A DNA stretch of 64,000 nt from Kitasatospora azatica KCTC 9699 (GCF_000744785.1 NZ_JQMO01000003.1:5270001-5334000); one strand, 5' to 3'. Numbered from the stretch's first letter, positions 36,616 to 46,438 are shown. Numbers and translations are program-made. Notes: generated by a model not told the origin, from the sequence alone.

Positions 36616-37323
36616 ATGCTGACCTTGAAGGTTCCCTCCGCGCGGTCACGGCGCGATCGGCCTGGTTCGGAGCTGACCAAAGCGGTTGCGGGGGAGGAGG
36701 TACGCATCGCGGCGGTCAAGCGTCGGGGTCGGCGGCGGATGCTGACGGGGCTGTCGGTCATGGCGGTGTGTGCGCTGCTGTTCGGCGTGATGGCGATCGC
36801 TACGGGGCATCGGAGTCACGTGCTCGCGCTGGCCAGGCCGGTGACGGCAGGCCAGGTGCTGACGGCCGCTGATGTGAAGCCGGTGCTGGTCTCCGCCGAG
36901 GGCGGGACCGCGGTGATCGCGGCAGGGCGCCAGGACTTGGTGGTGGGGCAGAAGGTGAACGCGACGCTTCCGGCGGGCCTGCTGCTGTCGCAGGACCTGC
37001 TGGGCCAGGGGCCCACGCCGGCGGGGTCGGCGGTGGTGACGCTGGCGCTCAAGGAAGGCAGGTATCCGCCAACTCTCGGTCCCGGTGACCGGGTGGCTGT
37101 GTACGAGGCCCGCCCAGCAGCCGCTGCCGGTGGTACCGGGGCGAGCCCTGTCGCAGCGGAGCCCGTGACCGCGATGACGCTGGACGTTCGCCCGGGCGGC
37201 GGCTCAACGGGCGGCGCGGTGGTGATGCTGCGGGTCGCGGCCGACCAGGCCGGGCGGCTGGTGGCTGACCAGGAGCCCGCAGTGGTGCTGCTCGGCGCCG
37301 ATCCGGCAGGGGGCGCGCGCTGA
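36616..37323 (+). CDS. SAF-domain protein, CpaB/RcpC-like (235 aa)
   Basis: One membrane helix near residues 43-64 (MLTGLSVMAVCALLFGVMAI) and an SAF domain after it (LARPVTAGQVLTAADVKPVL), as in CpaB/RcpC proteins that assist Flp pilus assembly at the cell surface. ATG at 36616 is used; TTG one codon earlier has slightly better spacing to GAGGAG. The stop overlaps the next ATG (TGATG), starting a run of coupled tad genes. Confidence 0.85.
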   Translation: MLTLKVPSARSRRDRPGSELTKAVAGEEVRIAAVKRRGRRRMLTGLSVMAVCALLFGVMAIATGHRSHVLALARPVTAGQVLTAADVKPVLVSAEGGTAVIAAGRQDLVVGQKVNATLPAGLLLSQDLLGQGPTPAGSAVVTLALKEGRYPPTLGPGDRVAVYEARPAAAAGGTGASPVAAEPVTAMTLDVRPGGGSTGGAVVMLRVAADQAGRLVADQEPAVVLLGADPAGGAR

Positions 37324-38138
37324 TGGCCCTGATCGTGGTGGGTTCGGCGAAGGGCGCACCCGGTGCGAGCACCCTCGCTCTGGCGCTGGCAGCTGCCTGG
37401 CCGGGCGGGGTTCGCCCGCTGGTGGTAGAGGCGGACGCGGCCGGTGGTGACGCGCTGCTGCGCTTCGGGATGCGCGAGAGTCCGGGGCTGGTGAGTCTGG
37501 CAGCCGGCTCTCGCCGTGCCGGCGTGACGACGGCGTCGCTGCGTGAGCATGCTCAGCGGCTGCCCGGAGGTGTCGAGATGGTGATCGCCCCGGCGGAGGC
37601 CGGGCAGTGCGCGGCCACGCTGGACGCGCTGGCCCCGGTATGGGTGGAGGCGGAGCTCGACGGAGCCGTGGTGCTGGCGGACTGCGGCCGACTGCCCCTC
37701 GGTGCCAGTGCGACGACAGCGCTGCTGGGCATCGCGGACGCGCTGATTCTGGTCAGCGGCGGTTCGGTGGAGGCGCTCGCGCACACGGCGGAGACCGCGG
37801 ACCGGCTGCGGCCCAGCATCCATTTCCTGGTGGTCGCGGTTGTGGGCCGGTGCGCGTGGCCGGCGAGAGAGGTGGAGACGGCTCTGGGAGCCGACGCGTG
37901 CGTGATGCTGCCGTACGACCCCGCCAGTGGGGCTCTGCTGCGCGGCGCGCCCATGCCAAGACGCCGTTGGCCGGCCAAGGCCCGCCATCCCTTGATGGAC
38001 GCGGCACGGGGTCTCGCCATGGAGTTGGAACGACAGCTCCCCGAGAACCTTGCGCCCGATGAGAATCCGCAGCCAGCGGCAGCCTCTGCCGCCGAGCGGG
38101 CCGACCTGGCATCCGCACTGGGAGGCGAGCGCCGATGA
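37323..38138 (+). CDS. CpaE/TadZ-like MinD-family protein (271 aa)
   Basis: ParA/MinD-type fold that places the Tad machine at the cell pole or membrane. The P-loop reads AKGAPGASTLALAL: the deviant-Walker lysine (K10) is kept but the G-K-T/S lysine is replaced (GAST), so ATP hydrolysis may be lost, as in some TadZ proteins. LILVSGGSVEAL and LPYDPASGALLRG fit the family. Overlaps both neighbours by a few bases. Confidence 0.85.
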   Translation: MALIVVGSAKGAPGASTLALALAAAWPGGVRPLVVEADAAGGDALLRFGMRESPGLVSLAAGSRRAGVTTASLREHAQRLPGGVEMVIAPAEAGQCAATLDALAPVWVEAELDGAVVLADCGRLPLGASATTALLGIADALILVSGGSVEALAHTAETADRLRPSIHFLVVAVVGRCAWPAREVETALGADACVMLPYDPASGALLRGAPMPRRRWPAKARHPLMDAARGLAMELERQLPENLAPDENPQPAAASAAERADLASALGGERR

Positions 38139-39490
38139 CCACCACCCCGCAACACATTCCCGCGATGGTCGCGGGCCATGGAAGTGCCTCGGGTGCAGGG
38201 GAGTTGAGCGAGGCGCTGCGGGCCGAGGTCGCGCAGCTCCTCGTCGCAGAGGCCCAGCGGCGCGAGGACGCAGGCCTGCGTCCCATGTCAGGCCATGAGC
38301 GCCGGGCGGTGGGTGAGCGGCTTCTCAGCGAGGCGATGGACCGCCACACCGCTCGGCTCCTGGGCCAGGCCCGGCAGGCCCTGGACACGGACGCCGAAAC
38401 GCGGACACTGCGTGCCGCGCACGACGCGCTGTTCGGTCTGGGCGGGCTGCAGGGGCTGCTGGACGACGAAGGCGTGGAGAACATCGACGCGAACGGCTGC
38501 GACGCCGTCTTCGTCCGCTACGCCGACGGCCGCAAAGAGCAGGTCGCACCGATCGCCACCTCGGACGGCGAGCTGGTCGAGCTGATCCGCACGGTCGCCG
38601 CGCGCGGGGGCGCGGAGGAGCGCCGGTTCGACCGCGCGCTACCGCGCTTGAACGTGCAGCTCCCGGACGGCTCTCGGATGTTCGCCGTAATGGCCGTCTC
38701 CGGCCGGGTCTCCCTTTCCATCCGCCGCCACCGGTATCCCCGAGCGACGCTGCCGCAGCTGCGACGCCTGGGGGCGTTCGACGCTGAACTGGAGGCATTG
38801 CTGCGGGCGTTGGTGCTGGCGCGGAAGAACGTCATCGTCGCCGGGGGCACGAACGTCGGCAAGACGACGCTGCTGCGCGCCCTGGCCTCGGAGATTCCGG
38901 CCGCGGAGCGGTTGGTGACGATCGAGGACACCTTCGAACTCGGCCTGCACCTGGACGGCCTGCACCCGGACGTGGTTCCGATGCAGGCCCGCGAGGCGAA
39001 CATCGAGGGCGAGGGCGCGATCGACCAGGCGGAACTGGTCCGCTGGGGCCTGCGCATGGCCCCGGACCGGGTGATCGTCGGCGAGATCCGGGGAGCGGAG
39101 GTCGTGCCGATGTGCAACGCCATGTCGCAGGGCAACGACGGCTCCCTCTCCACGATCCATGCCTCCACCTCGCGCGGGGTGTTCACCAAGCTCGCCGCCT
39201 ACGCCGTCCAGGCACCTGAACGTCTCAGCCTGGAGGCCACGAACCTGCTGGTCGCCTCCGCTGTGCACTTCGTCATCCACCTCACCCGCGACACGGCCGG
39301 GCGCCGGGCCGTCTCCTCGATCCGCGAGATCATCGACGCCCACGGCGGCCAGCTCATCTCCAACGAGGTCTACCGACCCGGGCCCGACCGCCGGGCGCAG
39401 CCCGCCGCCCCGCTGCGCACGTCGACGCTGGAGGACCTCACCGCGGTCGGCTACCAGCCGCCCGCGCTGACCGGCGGGTGGTCGTCATGA
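38135..39490 (+). CDS. tadA: Tad pilus secretion ATPase TadA/CpaF (451 aa)
   Basis: Type II/IV secretion ATPase: Walker A GGTNVGKTTLLRAL near residues 236-249, Asp box TIEDTFELGL, Walker B RMAPDRVIVGEIRG and His box LSTIHASTSRGV. It powers pilus assembly from the cytoplasmic face. The ATG overlaps the upstream gene and the stop overlaps tadB (ATGA). Full length. Confidence 0.96.
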   Translation: MTTTPQHIPAMVAGHGSASGAGELSEALRAEVAQLLVAEAQRREDAGLRPMSGHERRAVGERLLSEAMDRHTARLLGQARQALDTDAETRTLRAAHDALFGLGGLQGLLDDEGVENIDANGCDAVFVRYADGRKEQVAPIATSDGELVELIRTVAARGGAEERRFDRALPRLNVQLPDGSRMFAVMAVSGRVSLSIRRHRYPRATLPQLRRLGAFDAELEALLRALVLARKNVIVAGGTNVGKTTLLRALASEIPAAERLVTIEDTFELGLHLDGLHPDVVPMQAREANIEGEGAIDQAELVRWGLRMAPDRVIVGEIRGAEVVPMCNAMSQGNDGSLSTIHASTSRGVFTKLAAYAVQAPERLSLEATNLLVASAVHFVIHLTRDTAGRRAVSSIREIIDAHGGQLISNEVYRPGPDRRAQPAAPLRTSTLEDLTAVGYQPPALTGGWSS

Positions 39491-40359
39491 GTGCCCCGCT
39501 GCTGGCGGTGCTGGTCCTCGGCGCCGGGTTCGGTGCGGGGGCGTGGCTGCTCCATGCCGGGCTGCGGCCGACCGAACCAACGGAGCGTCAAGAAGGCCAG
39601 ATCGCCAGGTGGTGGCGTACACACCGGCCACCGCGCCCCGGTCGACGGCTCGCGACCACGGCCCTGGCCGCGCTTCTTGCGCTGGTGGCCACCGGCTGGC
39701 CGCTGGCGGCGCCGCTCGCCGCCCTCGCCAGCTGGTCACTGCCGGGGCTGCTCGGCCGGGACAAGGGCCACGAGCAGGCGATCGCCCGGATCGAGGCCAT
39801 CGCCACTTGGACCGAGCAGCTGCGCGACACCCTCGCCGCTGCCGCAGGCCTGGAGCAGGCTCTGCTCGCCACCGCCACAACTGCCCCGGCGGCGGTACGG
39901 CCGCAGATCACCGCGTGCGCGGAGCGCGTCGCACGCGGACAACGCCTGCCCGACGCCTTGCGGCAGATGGGACACGACCTCGCGGATCCGCTCGGCGACC
40001 TGGTCGTCATCGCGCTGATCAGCGCCTCCGGCCGCCAGGCCGGACGGCTCGGCGACCTCCTCGCGGGGCTGGCGGCGTCGGCGCGCGAGCAGGCCCTGAT
40101 GCGCACCCGCACCGCTTCCTCCCGCGCCCGCATCCGCACCTCCGTGCGCATCGTGGTGGGCACCACCCTCGCCATGGCTGTCGGCCTGATCGTCCTCAAC
40201 CGCCCCTACCTGCAACCCTTCGACACCGCCACCGGACAACTCGTCCTCCTGCTGGTCGGCGCGCTCTTCGCGGGCTCGTTCGGCTGGCTGCGCCGCATCG
40301 CCACCTTCACCGAGCCAGCCCGCCTGCTCGCCGACCCGACGACGGAGCCTCTCGCGTGA
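39487..40359 (+). CDS. tadB: Tad pilus inner-membrane protein TadB (290 aa)
   Basis: GspF/TadB-type: N-terminal helix, a cytoplasmic helical domain with IARIEAIATWTEQLRDTLAA then AAGLEQALLATA, and two C-terminal membrane helices. ATG at 39487 overlaps the tadA stop (ATGA). Together with TadC it forms the platform on which TadA acts. Confidence 0.92.
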   Translation: MSAPLLAVLVLGAGFGAGAWLLHAGLRPTEPTERQEGQIARWWRTHRPPRPGRRLATTALAALLALVATGWPLAAPLAALASWSLPGLLGRDKGHEQAIARIEAIATWTEQLRDTLAAAAGLEQALLATATTAPAAVRPQITACAERVARGQRLPDALRQMGHDLADPLGDLVVIALISASGRQAGRLGDLLAGLAASAREQALMRTRTASSRARIRTSVRIVVGTTLAMAVGLIVLNRPYLQPFDTATGQLVLLLVGALFAGSFGWLRRIATFTEPARLLADPTTEPLA

Positions 40360-41243
40360 TCTACCTCCTGATCGGGGCCGGGTTCGGCGCGGGGGCCTGG
40401 TGGTGCTGGCTCGGCTGGCACCCGTCCGTCCCCGCCCTCGCCCAAGCCCTCACACCCACCCCACCCGCGCCGAAGCCTTCCGCGCGCACCACGGATGCCG
40501 GCGGCTGGTCGGCGCGTCTCGGCGCACGGATGGTTCCGCTGCTGGTGCTCTGCCACCTGCCGGGAAAGAAGACCGTGAGTGACCTGCGCACGCTGGCCGT
40601 CCCGGTCGAGCGGCACCTGGCGGAGAAGGCGACCTCGGCGCTGGCCGGACTGCTCATTCCCTGGCTGTTCACCGCCCTGGTCGCCATGGCGGGCCTGGAC
40701 TGTTCTCCCGCGCTGCCTGCCTGGGGCTCGGTGGCCCTGGCGGGCTTGCTGTCCGTCGTGCCCGATCTGTCGCTGCGTCAGCGAGCCGCCCGCTACCGGG
40801 CGGAGGTCCGCCACGCCCTGTCCACGTTCCTGGACCTGACCGTCGTGGCCCTGTCCGGTGGCGCCGGCGTGGAGCAGGCACTGACGGACGCGGCGGGCGC
40901 GGGCCAGGGCCCTGCGTTCACCGCGTTCCGCCGGGCCCTGGGGGAGGCGGAGGTCACCCGCACTCCGCCCTGGACGCCGCTGGGCGAACTGGGGGAGCGC
41001 CTGGCGGTGGCGGAACTGACGGAACTCGCCGCCACCACCGCACTTGCAGGCCACGAGGGCGCCAAGGTCAAGGCCTCACTGACCAGCAAGGCCGCCACGC
41101 TGCGCGGCCACCTGCTCGCCGAGGCGGAAGCCGACGCCGCCTCCGCCACCGAGCGCATGAGCCTGCCGGTGGTCACCCTCTTCGCCGGGTTCCTCCTCTT
41201 CATTGGCTACCCGGCCCTCTCCCACGCCCTCGCCGGCCTCTGA
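40356..41243 (+). CDS. tadC: Tad pilus inner-membrane protein TadC (295 aa)
   Basis: GspF-like with membrane helices near the start, in the middle (WLFTALVAMAGL; VALAGLLSVVPDL) and at the end (VVTLFAGFLLFIGYPALSHA), around ALSTFLDLTVVALSGGAGVE. GTG at 40356 overlaps the tadB stop by four bases. Confidence 0.92.
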   Translation: MIYLLIGAGFGAGAWWCWLGWHPSVPALAQALTPTPPAPKPSARTTDAGGWSARLGARMVPLLVLCHLPGKKTVSDLRTLAVPVERHLAEKATSALAGLLIPWLFTALVAMAGLDCSPALPAWGSVALAGLLSVVPDLSLRQRAARYRAEVRHALSTFLDLTVVALSGGAGVEQALTDAAGAGQGPAFTAFRRALGEAEVTRTPPWTPLGELGERLAVAELTELAATTALAGHEGAKVKASLTSKAATLRGHLLAEAEADAASATERMSLPVVTLFAGFLLFIGYPALSHALAGL

Positions 41244-41322
41244 AACGTCCGTGGGTTCGTCGAAACCGAGAATCCAATTCCGGCAGTCCCTTCAACTTCC
41301 CTCTCCCGTAAGGAGCCCGCTG

Positions 41323-41544
41323 ATGCGCCCCACCCTCACCCAGGCCCGCGCCGTCGTCCGCACCGCCCGACGCCGCTTCGCCGCTCATCTCGCAGAGGTC
41401 AGCGCCAAGCGCAGGGCCAACCCCGACGGCGGCTACACGACCGAGACCGTCATCATCACCGCGCTGCTCGTCGCCTGCGGCATCGCGGCTCTCGGCATCC
41501 TCGCCACGAAGGTCCTCGACAAGGCCAACGCCCTCAACTTCTAG
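41323..41544 (+). CDS. small Flp-type pilin candidate (73 aa)
   Basis: After a basic N-terminal leader comes DGGYTTETVIITALLVACGI, a prepilin-like site: cleavage between the two glycines would place Glu at +5, followed by a hydrophobic helix that forms the pilus core. The size and position directly after tadC fit the structural subunit of the pilus. AAGGAG lies upstream of the ATG. No prepilin peptidase gene is present in the window. Confidence 0.75.
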   Translation: MRPTLTQARAVVRTARRRFAAHLAEVSAKRRANPDGGYTTETVIITALLVACGIAALGILATKVLDKANALNF

Positions 41545-41553
41545 GACACCGGA

Positions 41554-41958
41554 ATGCCCCGCATCCGACGACCCCCCGCCGCTGAGCGGGACCGGGGAGC
41601 GGCCAGCGCTGAACTCGCCATCGCCACCCCGCTGCTGCTGCTCATGCTGCTGGCGATCGTGCAGTTCGCGCTGGCCGTCCACGCCCACCACATCGCCCAG
41701 GCCGCCGCGTCCCGGGCCCTGGCCACCGCCCGGGCCGAGCGGGCCACGGCCCAAGCCGGGCAGGCGGACGGCCAGGCGCTGCTCCGGGCGGTCGGCTCCG
41801 CGACGCTGACCGGCCCGCAACTGACGGTACGCCGAACTGTCACCCAGGCGAGCGTCGAGGTGAGCGGTGGTGTCGTGAAGGTCCTGCCGTTCCTCGACCT
41901 GCACGTCAGCGCGCACGCCACCGGCCCCGTTGAACATCTCACAGGGCCCGACCACTGA
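41554..41958 (+). CDS. TadE-like pseudopilin (134 aa)
   Basis: The opening RGAASAELAIATPLLLLMLL is the TadE signature: prepilin-like helix with Glu near +5 after a short basic leader, then a membrane helix and a small extracellular domain. It starts ten bases after the pilin gene. Confidence 0.88.
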   Translation: MPRIRRPPAAERDRGAASAELAIATPLLLLMLLAIVQFALAVHAHHIAQAAASRALATARAERATAQAGQADGQALLRAVGSATLTGPQLTVRRTVTQASVEVSGGVVKVLPFLDLHVSAHATGPVEHLTGPDH

Positions 41959-41993
41959 CATCCATCCGCCCATCCGCGAACGGAGGAGAACGC

Positions 41994-42428
41994 GTGCCCG
42001 ACCGTTTGGGGCGTGGCGGCGACGAGGGCTCGGTGTCCGCCGAGATGGCCCTCATCGCGCCACTGCTGCTGACCCTGCTCGTGTTCGCCGTCGGTGCTGG
42101 TCGGCTCGTCTCGGCCCGCCTCGACGTCGCGGACGCGGCCCACCAGGCGGCTCGCGCCGCCTCCCTGGCCCGTACACCCGCCTCCGCCACCGCAGCCGCT
42201 GAGCAGGCAGCCCGCGGCGCGCTCGACGGCACCGGGCTGGCCTGCCCGAAGTTGGCGGTCACCGCCGACACCGCCGCCTTCCACCCGGGAGGGCAGGTCA
42301 GCGTCACTCTTGCCTGCACCGCATCGTTGGCCGACCTCACCGCGCTGCCGTGGGCGGGCGACCACACCGTCACCGAGACCTTCACGGCTCCACTGGAGAC
42401 CTACCGCACGACAAGTGAGCCGAAATGA
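41994..42428 (+). CDS. TadE-like pseudopilin (144 aa)
   Basis: EGSVSAEMALIAPLLLTLLV marks a second TadE-type protein; the C-terminal domain has two cysteines. The GTG at 41994 has GGAGGAG upstream. The stop overlaps the next ATG (ATGA). Confidence 0.88.
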   Translation: MPDRLGRGGDEGSVSAEMALIAPLLLTLLVFAVGAGRLVSARLDVADAAHQAARAASLARTPASATAAAEQAARGALDGTGLACPKLAVTADTAAFHPGGQVSVTLACTASLADLTALPWAGDHTVTETFTAPLETYRTTSEPK

Positions 42429-42856
42429 ACCCGAACTCCCAGCGCACGAGGCCCCGTAGTCTGGACGAGGGCTCGGTGACGGCGTTCACCGTCGTCGTCG
42501 TGATGGGCCTGCTCACCCTGCTAGGCCTGACCGTCGACGGCGGCCTGGCGCTCGCCGCGAAGGTCCGCGCCTACGGTGAAGCGCAGGAGGCCGCCCGCGA
42601 CGGCGCCCGCCACCTCGACCTGAAACGGCTGCGCGAACAGCACCCGCTCACCCTGCGCACCGCCGACGCCGAACAGGCCGCCCTCGCCTACGTCCACGCG
42701 GCCGGGGCCACAGGCGAGGCGACGGCGAACAATGACAGCACGACGGTGACCGTCCACCGCACCCAGCGCACCCAACTTCTCGCCCTGATCGGCATCTCCA
42801 GCATCAACGTCAGCGCCTCCGCCACCGCGCACGCCGAAGAGGCCGACACGCCATGA
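42425..42856 (+). CDS. TadG-like Flp pilus protein (143 aa)
   Basis: DEGSVTAFTVVVVMGLLTLL is a TadG/TadE-like membrane opening, followed by a helical domain with GEAQEAARDGARHLDL. Start and stop both overlap neighbours by four bases, so it is part of the same coupled operon. It is shorter than proteobacterial TadG, as usual in actinomycetes. Confidence 0.85.
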   Translation: MNPNSQRTRPRSLDEGSVTAFTVVVVMGLLTLLGLTVDGGLALAAKVRAYGEAQEAARDGARHLDLKRLREQHPLTLRTADAEQAALAYVHAAGATGEATANNDSTTVTVHRTQRTQLLALIGISSINVSASATAHAEEADTP

Positions 42857-45744
42857 CCTTCCTCGAACGCCTCGGCCGGCTCCTGCGCGCCCTCGGCGCG
42901 GCCGGGGTGCTGGCCGGCCTGCTCGCGGGACTGCCTTACCTTCTCCTGCACTACGCCCAGCAGTTCCGCCCCGAGCACCTGCCCGACCTGGACGAGATCA
43001 CCGTCTGGGCGAGCAACCCGCTGTCCGAGTTCCTTCTCCTGCAACTCCTGTACTGCCTCTGCTGGGTGCTGTGGGCGTATCTTCTGCTGCAGACAGCGCG
43101 GGAACTGTGCTGGCACGCCGTCCACTTCGCCGCGCTGCTGAGCGAGATCGGCCCGGACGCGGTCGCGTTCACCGCCCGCCGCACGATCGCCGGCCTGCTC
43201 GTCGGGGCGATCGTCCTGGCCATCGCGACCAGCCTGCGCAGCACACCCGCGCACCGCAGCAACGCGACTCTGGCCGACTGGAGTTCACCGATCACTGCCA
43301 CCGCACCCGCCGATCCCTCCATCACCGCACCACCGACACCCAGCACCGCCCCCGCCCCGGCTGCCGCCCGCACTCAGGCGCCCGGCGCCTGCACCGTTGG
43401 GCCAGGGGACACGCTCTGGGATCTCGCGGAGCGCCATCTGGACAACCCGCTGCGGTGGAGGGAGATCTACGAACTTAACAAGATGCTGCCGCAGTCCGAC
43501 GGGCGTCACCTGAGCGACCCGGACCGGGTCTACCCGGGCTGGACCATGCTCCTGCCCGGCACGCCCCAGGTCGCGATCACCAGCCCGGTACAGCCAGCCA
43601 CTCCGAGCCCGCCACCTTCCACCTCGACCGTACCGCTGGCGCCCGCTCCGCCGCAGGCCGCCCCCAGCGCTGAGGCTCCTTCGCCAGCGAGCGGCACTCG
43701 CCAGACGGCCGAGCCCACTCGCGCCGCCACACCGCACGAGGCATCCGATCCGGGAATCCAGCTTCCCAGTGAGGCCGGATACTTCGCCGTGACGGTGGCC
43801 GTAGCGCTGAGCGCCGCCGCCGTGCGCCGCACCCTGCGCCGCCGACGCGACTACCGCCCTGGCGACCCGGCCAGCCAGGACCAGCCACGGCCCGAAGAGA
43901 CCGCGCTGGTGGCGGCCATGCGCAGGATCACCCGGCTTCACCCGGACGCGAGCACCGACCCCGCCGGACCTCCAGTCCCGGTTGGGGACTTTCCCTTCGC
44001 CACCCGCGGTGCCCGGCAGCACGGACTGCTCGACCTGTTGACCGGGCATCAGCATCCGATGCTGACCCTGGCCGGACCCGGGGCCGACGACGCTGCCCGC
44101 GCCCTGCTTGCCAGCGCCCTGACCACTGCGGGCCGCGCCCGCCTGCTCCTGCCCCGCAGCGAGGTCACGCGCCTGGCACCAGGCCTCACCGACCGCCAGC
44201 TCGCCCCCTGCCACCTGGCCGCCGACCTGGAAGAAGCCCTCGGCGTACTGGAGGAAGAACTCCTGCGCCGTGCCCGCTTGCACCAGGACAACCCTCGCGC
44301 GGTCGACGGCCATCAGCCCGGGCCACTGGTCCTGCTCGCCCGCCACGACCCGCGTCAGCACCAGCGCCTGAGCGCGCTCCTCAAAGCCGGCCGCACCTAT
44401 GACCTGGCCGCGATCCTGCTCACCGACGTGACGCTCTCCCAAGCAGACGGGCTCGCCTGCCACGTCGAGGCGAACGGCAACGCCACCACCAACGGAACAC
44501 CGCCCAGCGATCGCCTGCGCATCTTCCACCTGCCCATGCGCAGCGCCGAAATCCTGCTGAGCCTCATCCCCGAAAACGACCAATCGCGACCCGGCGACCA
44601 TTCACCGACCAATAATTCGACCAGCCCGGTAGTGCCCGGGCCGGACCATGGCGAGGCCTCCCCGCTCGTCGATCACATCTCTCATCCCGACGGTAGCGAG
44701 ATTCCGGATAATGATTCTCAAAGGGATACATCTCCGGGGCCTGAAGCCGGAGAAGCACTCGGCGGGAATTCGAATAAGGGCGAACTCTTCTCCGAGTCGG
44801 TATTCGCTCACGCGCCGGCCCCGGTCGGCTTTGGCGCGCGGGCGGACGAGGTGAGTGGATCGGAGGGGACACCGCAGGCGGCCGCGGTCTCCGGCGGGGG
44901 AACGGTCGCCACCCTCGCCGCGCCATGCGCCGTGGCCGTGTGCCTGCTGGGTCCGCTCACCGTCACGGCGCTGGGCCAGGTGGTCACCCGGGGACTTGCC
45001 GGTTACTCGGGCGAGCTGTTTGCCTATCTCGCCAGCCACCCGGCAGGCTCGACCAAGGACGCCATCCTGGAGGCCGTCTGGCCCGAGAAGGACCCGGGCG
45101 GCAGCGGGACCGAGGCCTTCCACACCGCGAAGAAGAGCGTTCGCGGGGCCCTGCGCACAGCGCTCGGTGCGACCACTTCCCTGAGCGTCTTCCTGCACGC
45201 CGGCGGACTGTGGCGCCTGGACCCCGCGCTCATCACGACCGATCTCGAGGACTTCCACGCCGCCGTGCGGCGCGCCACCGCCGCCACCGACCCGGCCGAG
45301 CGTCTCGCCGCCCACCGGTGCACCGTCGAGCTGTATCACGGGGAACTGTGCGAGGGGATGGACCGCGCCTGGCTCACCGCCCCGCGCGAGGACGCCCGCC
45401 GCCGCACCCTCAACGCGCTGGGGGCGCTCGCTACCAGCGCTGCAGACCCCGAAGAGGCCTTGGGCCTGCTGGAGCGCGCGCTGGAGCACGACCCCTACAA
45501 CGAACAGCTCCACCTGCGCCTGGCCCGCCTGCACACCTCGCTCGGCCGCGCCGAAGCCGTCCGCCGTACCCAGGAACGCCTGCACCGCAGGCTGGCGGAG
45601 ATCGACGAACGCCCGACCCCCGGCACCACCCGCGCCTTTCAGGACCTCCTGAACCCCAACCCCGCCACGAGCCACCCCGTCCCCGGTCGGCCTGCCCCTC
45701 ACCGCCCGGGCCCGGCCGCGCCGAAGCGCCAACCCCGGCCGTGA
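42853..45744 (+). CDS. large membrane protein with LysM and BTAD domains (963 aa)
   Basis: Three N-terminal membrane helices (residues ~12-33, 57-80, 108-124), then a LysM peptidoglycan-binding domain (~179-236: VGPGDTLWDLAERHLDNPLR), a Pro-rich linker, another helix (~305-325) and a long cytoplasmic part. The C-terminal ~240 residues form a winged-helix plus bacterial transcriptional activator domain (FAYLASHPAGSTKDAILEAV; ERALEHDPYNEQLHLRLARL) like SARP regulators. No DNA-binding activity is proven. It may sense the cell wall and control or scaffold the pilus; the last gene of the coupled operon. Confidence 0.88.
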   Translation: MTFLERLGRLLRALGAAGVLAGLLAGLPYLLLHYAQQFRPEHLPDLDEITVWASNPLSEFLLLQLLYCLCWVLWAYLLLQTARELCWHAVHFAALLSEIGPDAVAFTARRTIAGLLVGAIVLAIATSLRSTPAHRSNATLADWSSPITATAPADPSITAPPTPSTAPAPAAARTQAPGACTVGPGDTLWDLAERHLDNPLRWREIYELNKMLPQSDGRHLSDPDRVYPGWTMLLPGTPQVAITSPVQPATPSPPPSTSTVPLAPAPPQAAPSAEAPSPASGTRQTAEPTRAATPHEASDPGIQLPSEAGYFAVTVAVALSAAAVRRTLRRRRDYRPGDPASQDQPRPEETALVAAMRRITRLHPDASTDPAGPPVPVGDFPFATRGARQHGLLDLLTGHQHPMLTLAGPGADDAARALLASALTTAGRARLLLPRSEVTRLAPGLTDRQLAPCHLAADLEEALGVLEEELLRRARLHQDNPRAVDGHQPGPLVLLARHDPRQHQRLSALLKAGRTYDLAAILLTDVTLSQADGLACHVEANGNATTNGTPPSDRLRIFHLPMRSAEILLSLIPENDQSRPGDHSPTNNSTSPVVPGPDHGEASPLVDHISHPDGSEIPDNDSQRDTSPGPEAGEALGGNSNKGELFSESVFAHAPAPVGFGARADEVSGSEGTPQAAAVSGGGTVATLAAPCAVAVCLLGPLTVTALGQVVTRGLAGYSGELFAYLASHPAGSTKDAILEAVWPEKDPGGSGTEAFHTAKKSVRGALRTALGATTSLSVFLHAGGLWRLDPALITTDLEDFHAAVRRATAATDPAERLAAHRCTVELYHGELCEGMDRAWLTAPREDARRRTLNALGALATSAADPEEALGLLERALEHDPYNEQLHLRLARLHTSLGRAEAVRRTQERLHRRLAEIDERPTPGTTRAFQDLLNPNPATSHPVPGRPAPHRPGPAAPKRQPRP

Positions 45745-46438
45745 CCCGGGCGGTGAATGGACGTACGCCAGTCGCCGCACCCGCCACCTGACCCCCGCCG
45801 ACAGCCTCACCGAGCCCGAGTGGAGCCTCCCGGTCCGTCGCAGCGGTGCCACAGCCCCGGGAGCTTTGGGCTTCGGTCGGCCCGCGGCGGATCTGCCACC
45901 TGTCGAGTCGCCCCGGTCTTGCCGGACCCCATGGCCGGTGGGGTGTCGATTCTTGGGTGTCGTCCCTTGGGCGTCCCCCCAGGTGTCCTTCCTCAGAGGG
46001 GACACCCCGTCCTGCGGCATACCGGCAGGTCAGCGGCCGATTGGGGGCGCGCGGCGGGGCCAGACTCAATACCCGGTGGTAGGTACCACCCGGTCTTCAC
46101 GCGCCCGGCCCGGCCCGTACTCCGGCTCGTTCCCTCCGGTCCCGTCATTCTCCTTCGTCTTCCCTGACCTCTCGTCACCTCCTCTCCTCCCCGCTCTCTT
46201 GCGTCTGCTTCTCCGTCCCTGCCCCGCCCTCGCCTGTCCCCGCTGGCCCAGGCCCCAACTGAGCCGCCTGCCGGCCCGGCGGGCGCGGTGCCCCAGCGAA
46301 GCGGTGGGGAAGCGTCCGCCCGGGGCCGCCGCCCGGGGCCGCCGTGGTGATCATGGAAGTGCCGGCCTTCCCGCGCCCCGAATGGCACCCGAACGGGTGA
46401 CATTCGGGGCGCGCCGCCGGGCCGTGTCCTGTGAATCG
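45745..46438. other. 694-bp intergenic region, no gene recognised
   Basis: Separates the Tad operon from the accessory operon. Open frames here lack coding character. A strongly pyrimidine-rich stretch lies at about 46140-46240 on the plus strand. No terminator hairpin with a T-run was found after the Tad operon. Confidence 0.5.

Noticed and set aside
44602..46020. Minus-strand open frame of 472 aa
   Set aside because: Antisense to the 3' part of the LysM-BTAD gene and intergenic DNA; no motif or start signal.
45745..46438. Possible plus-strand genes of 136-213 aa
   Set aside because: Arg/Pro-rich translations without ribosome sites; the stretch looks intergenic.
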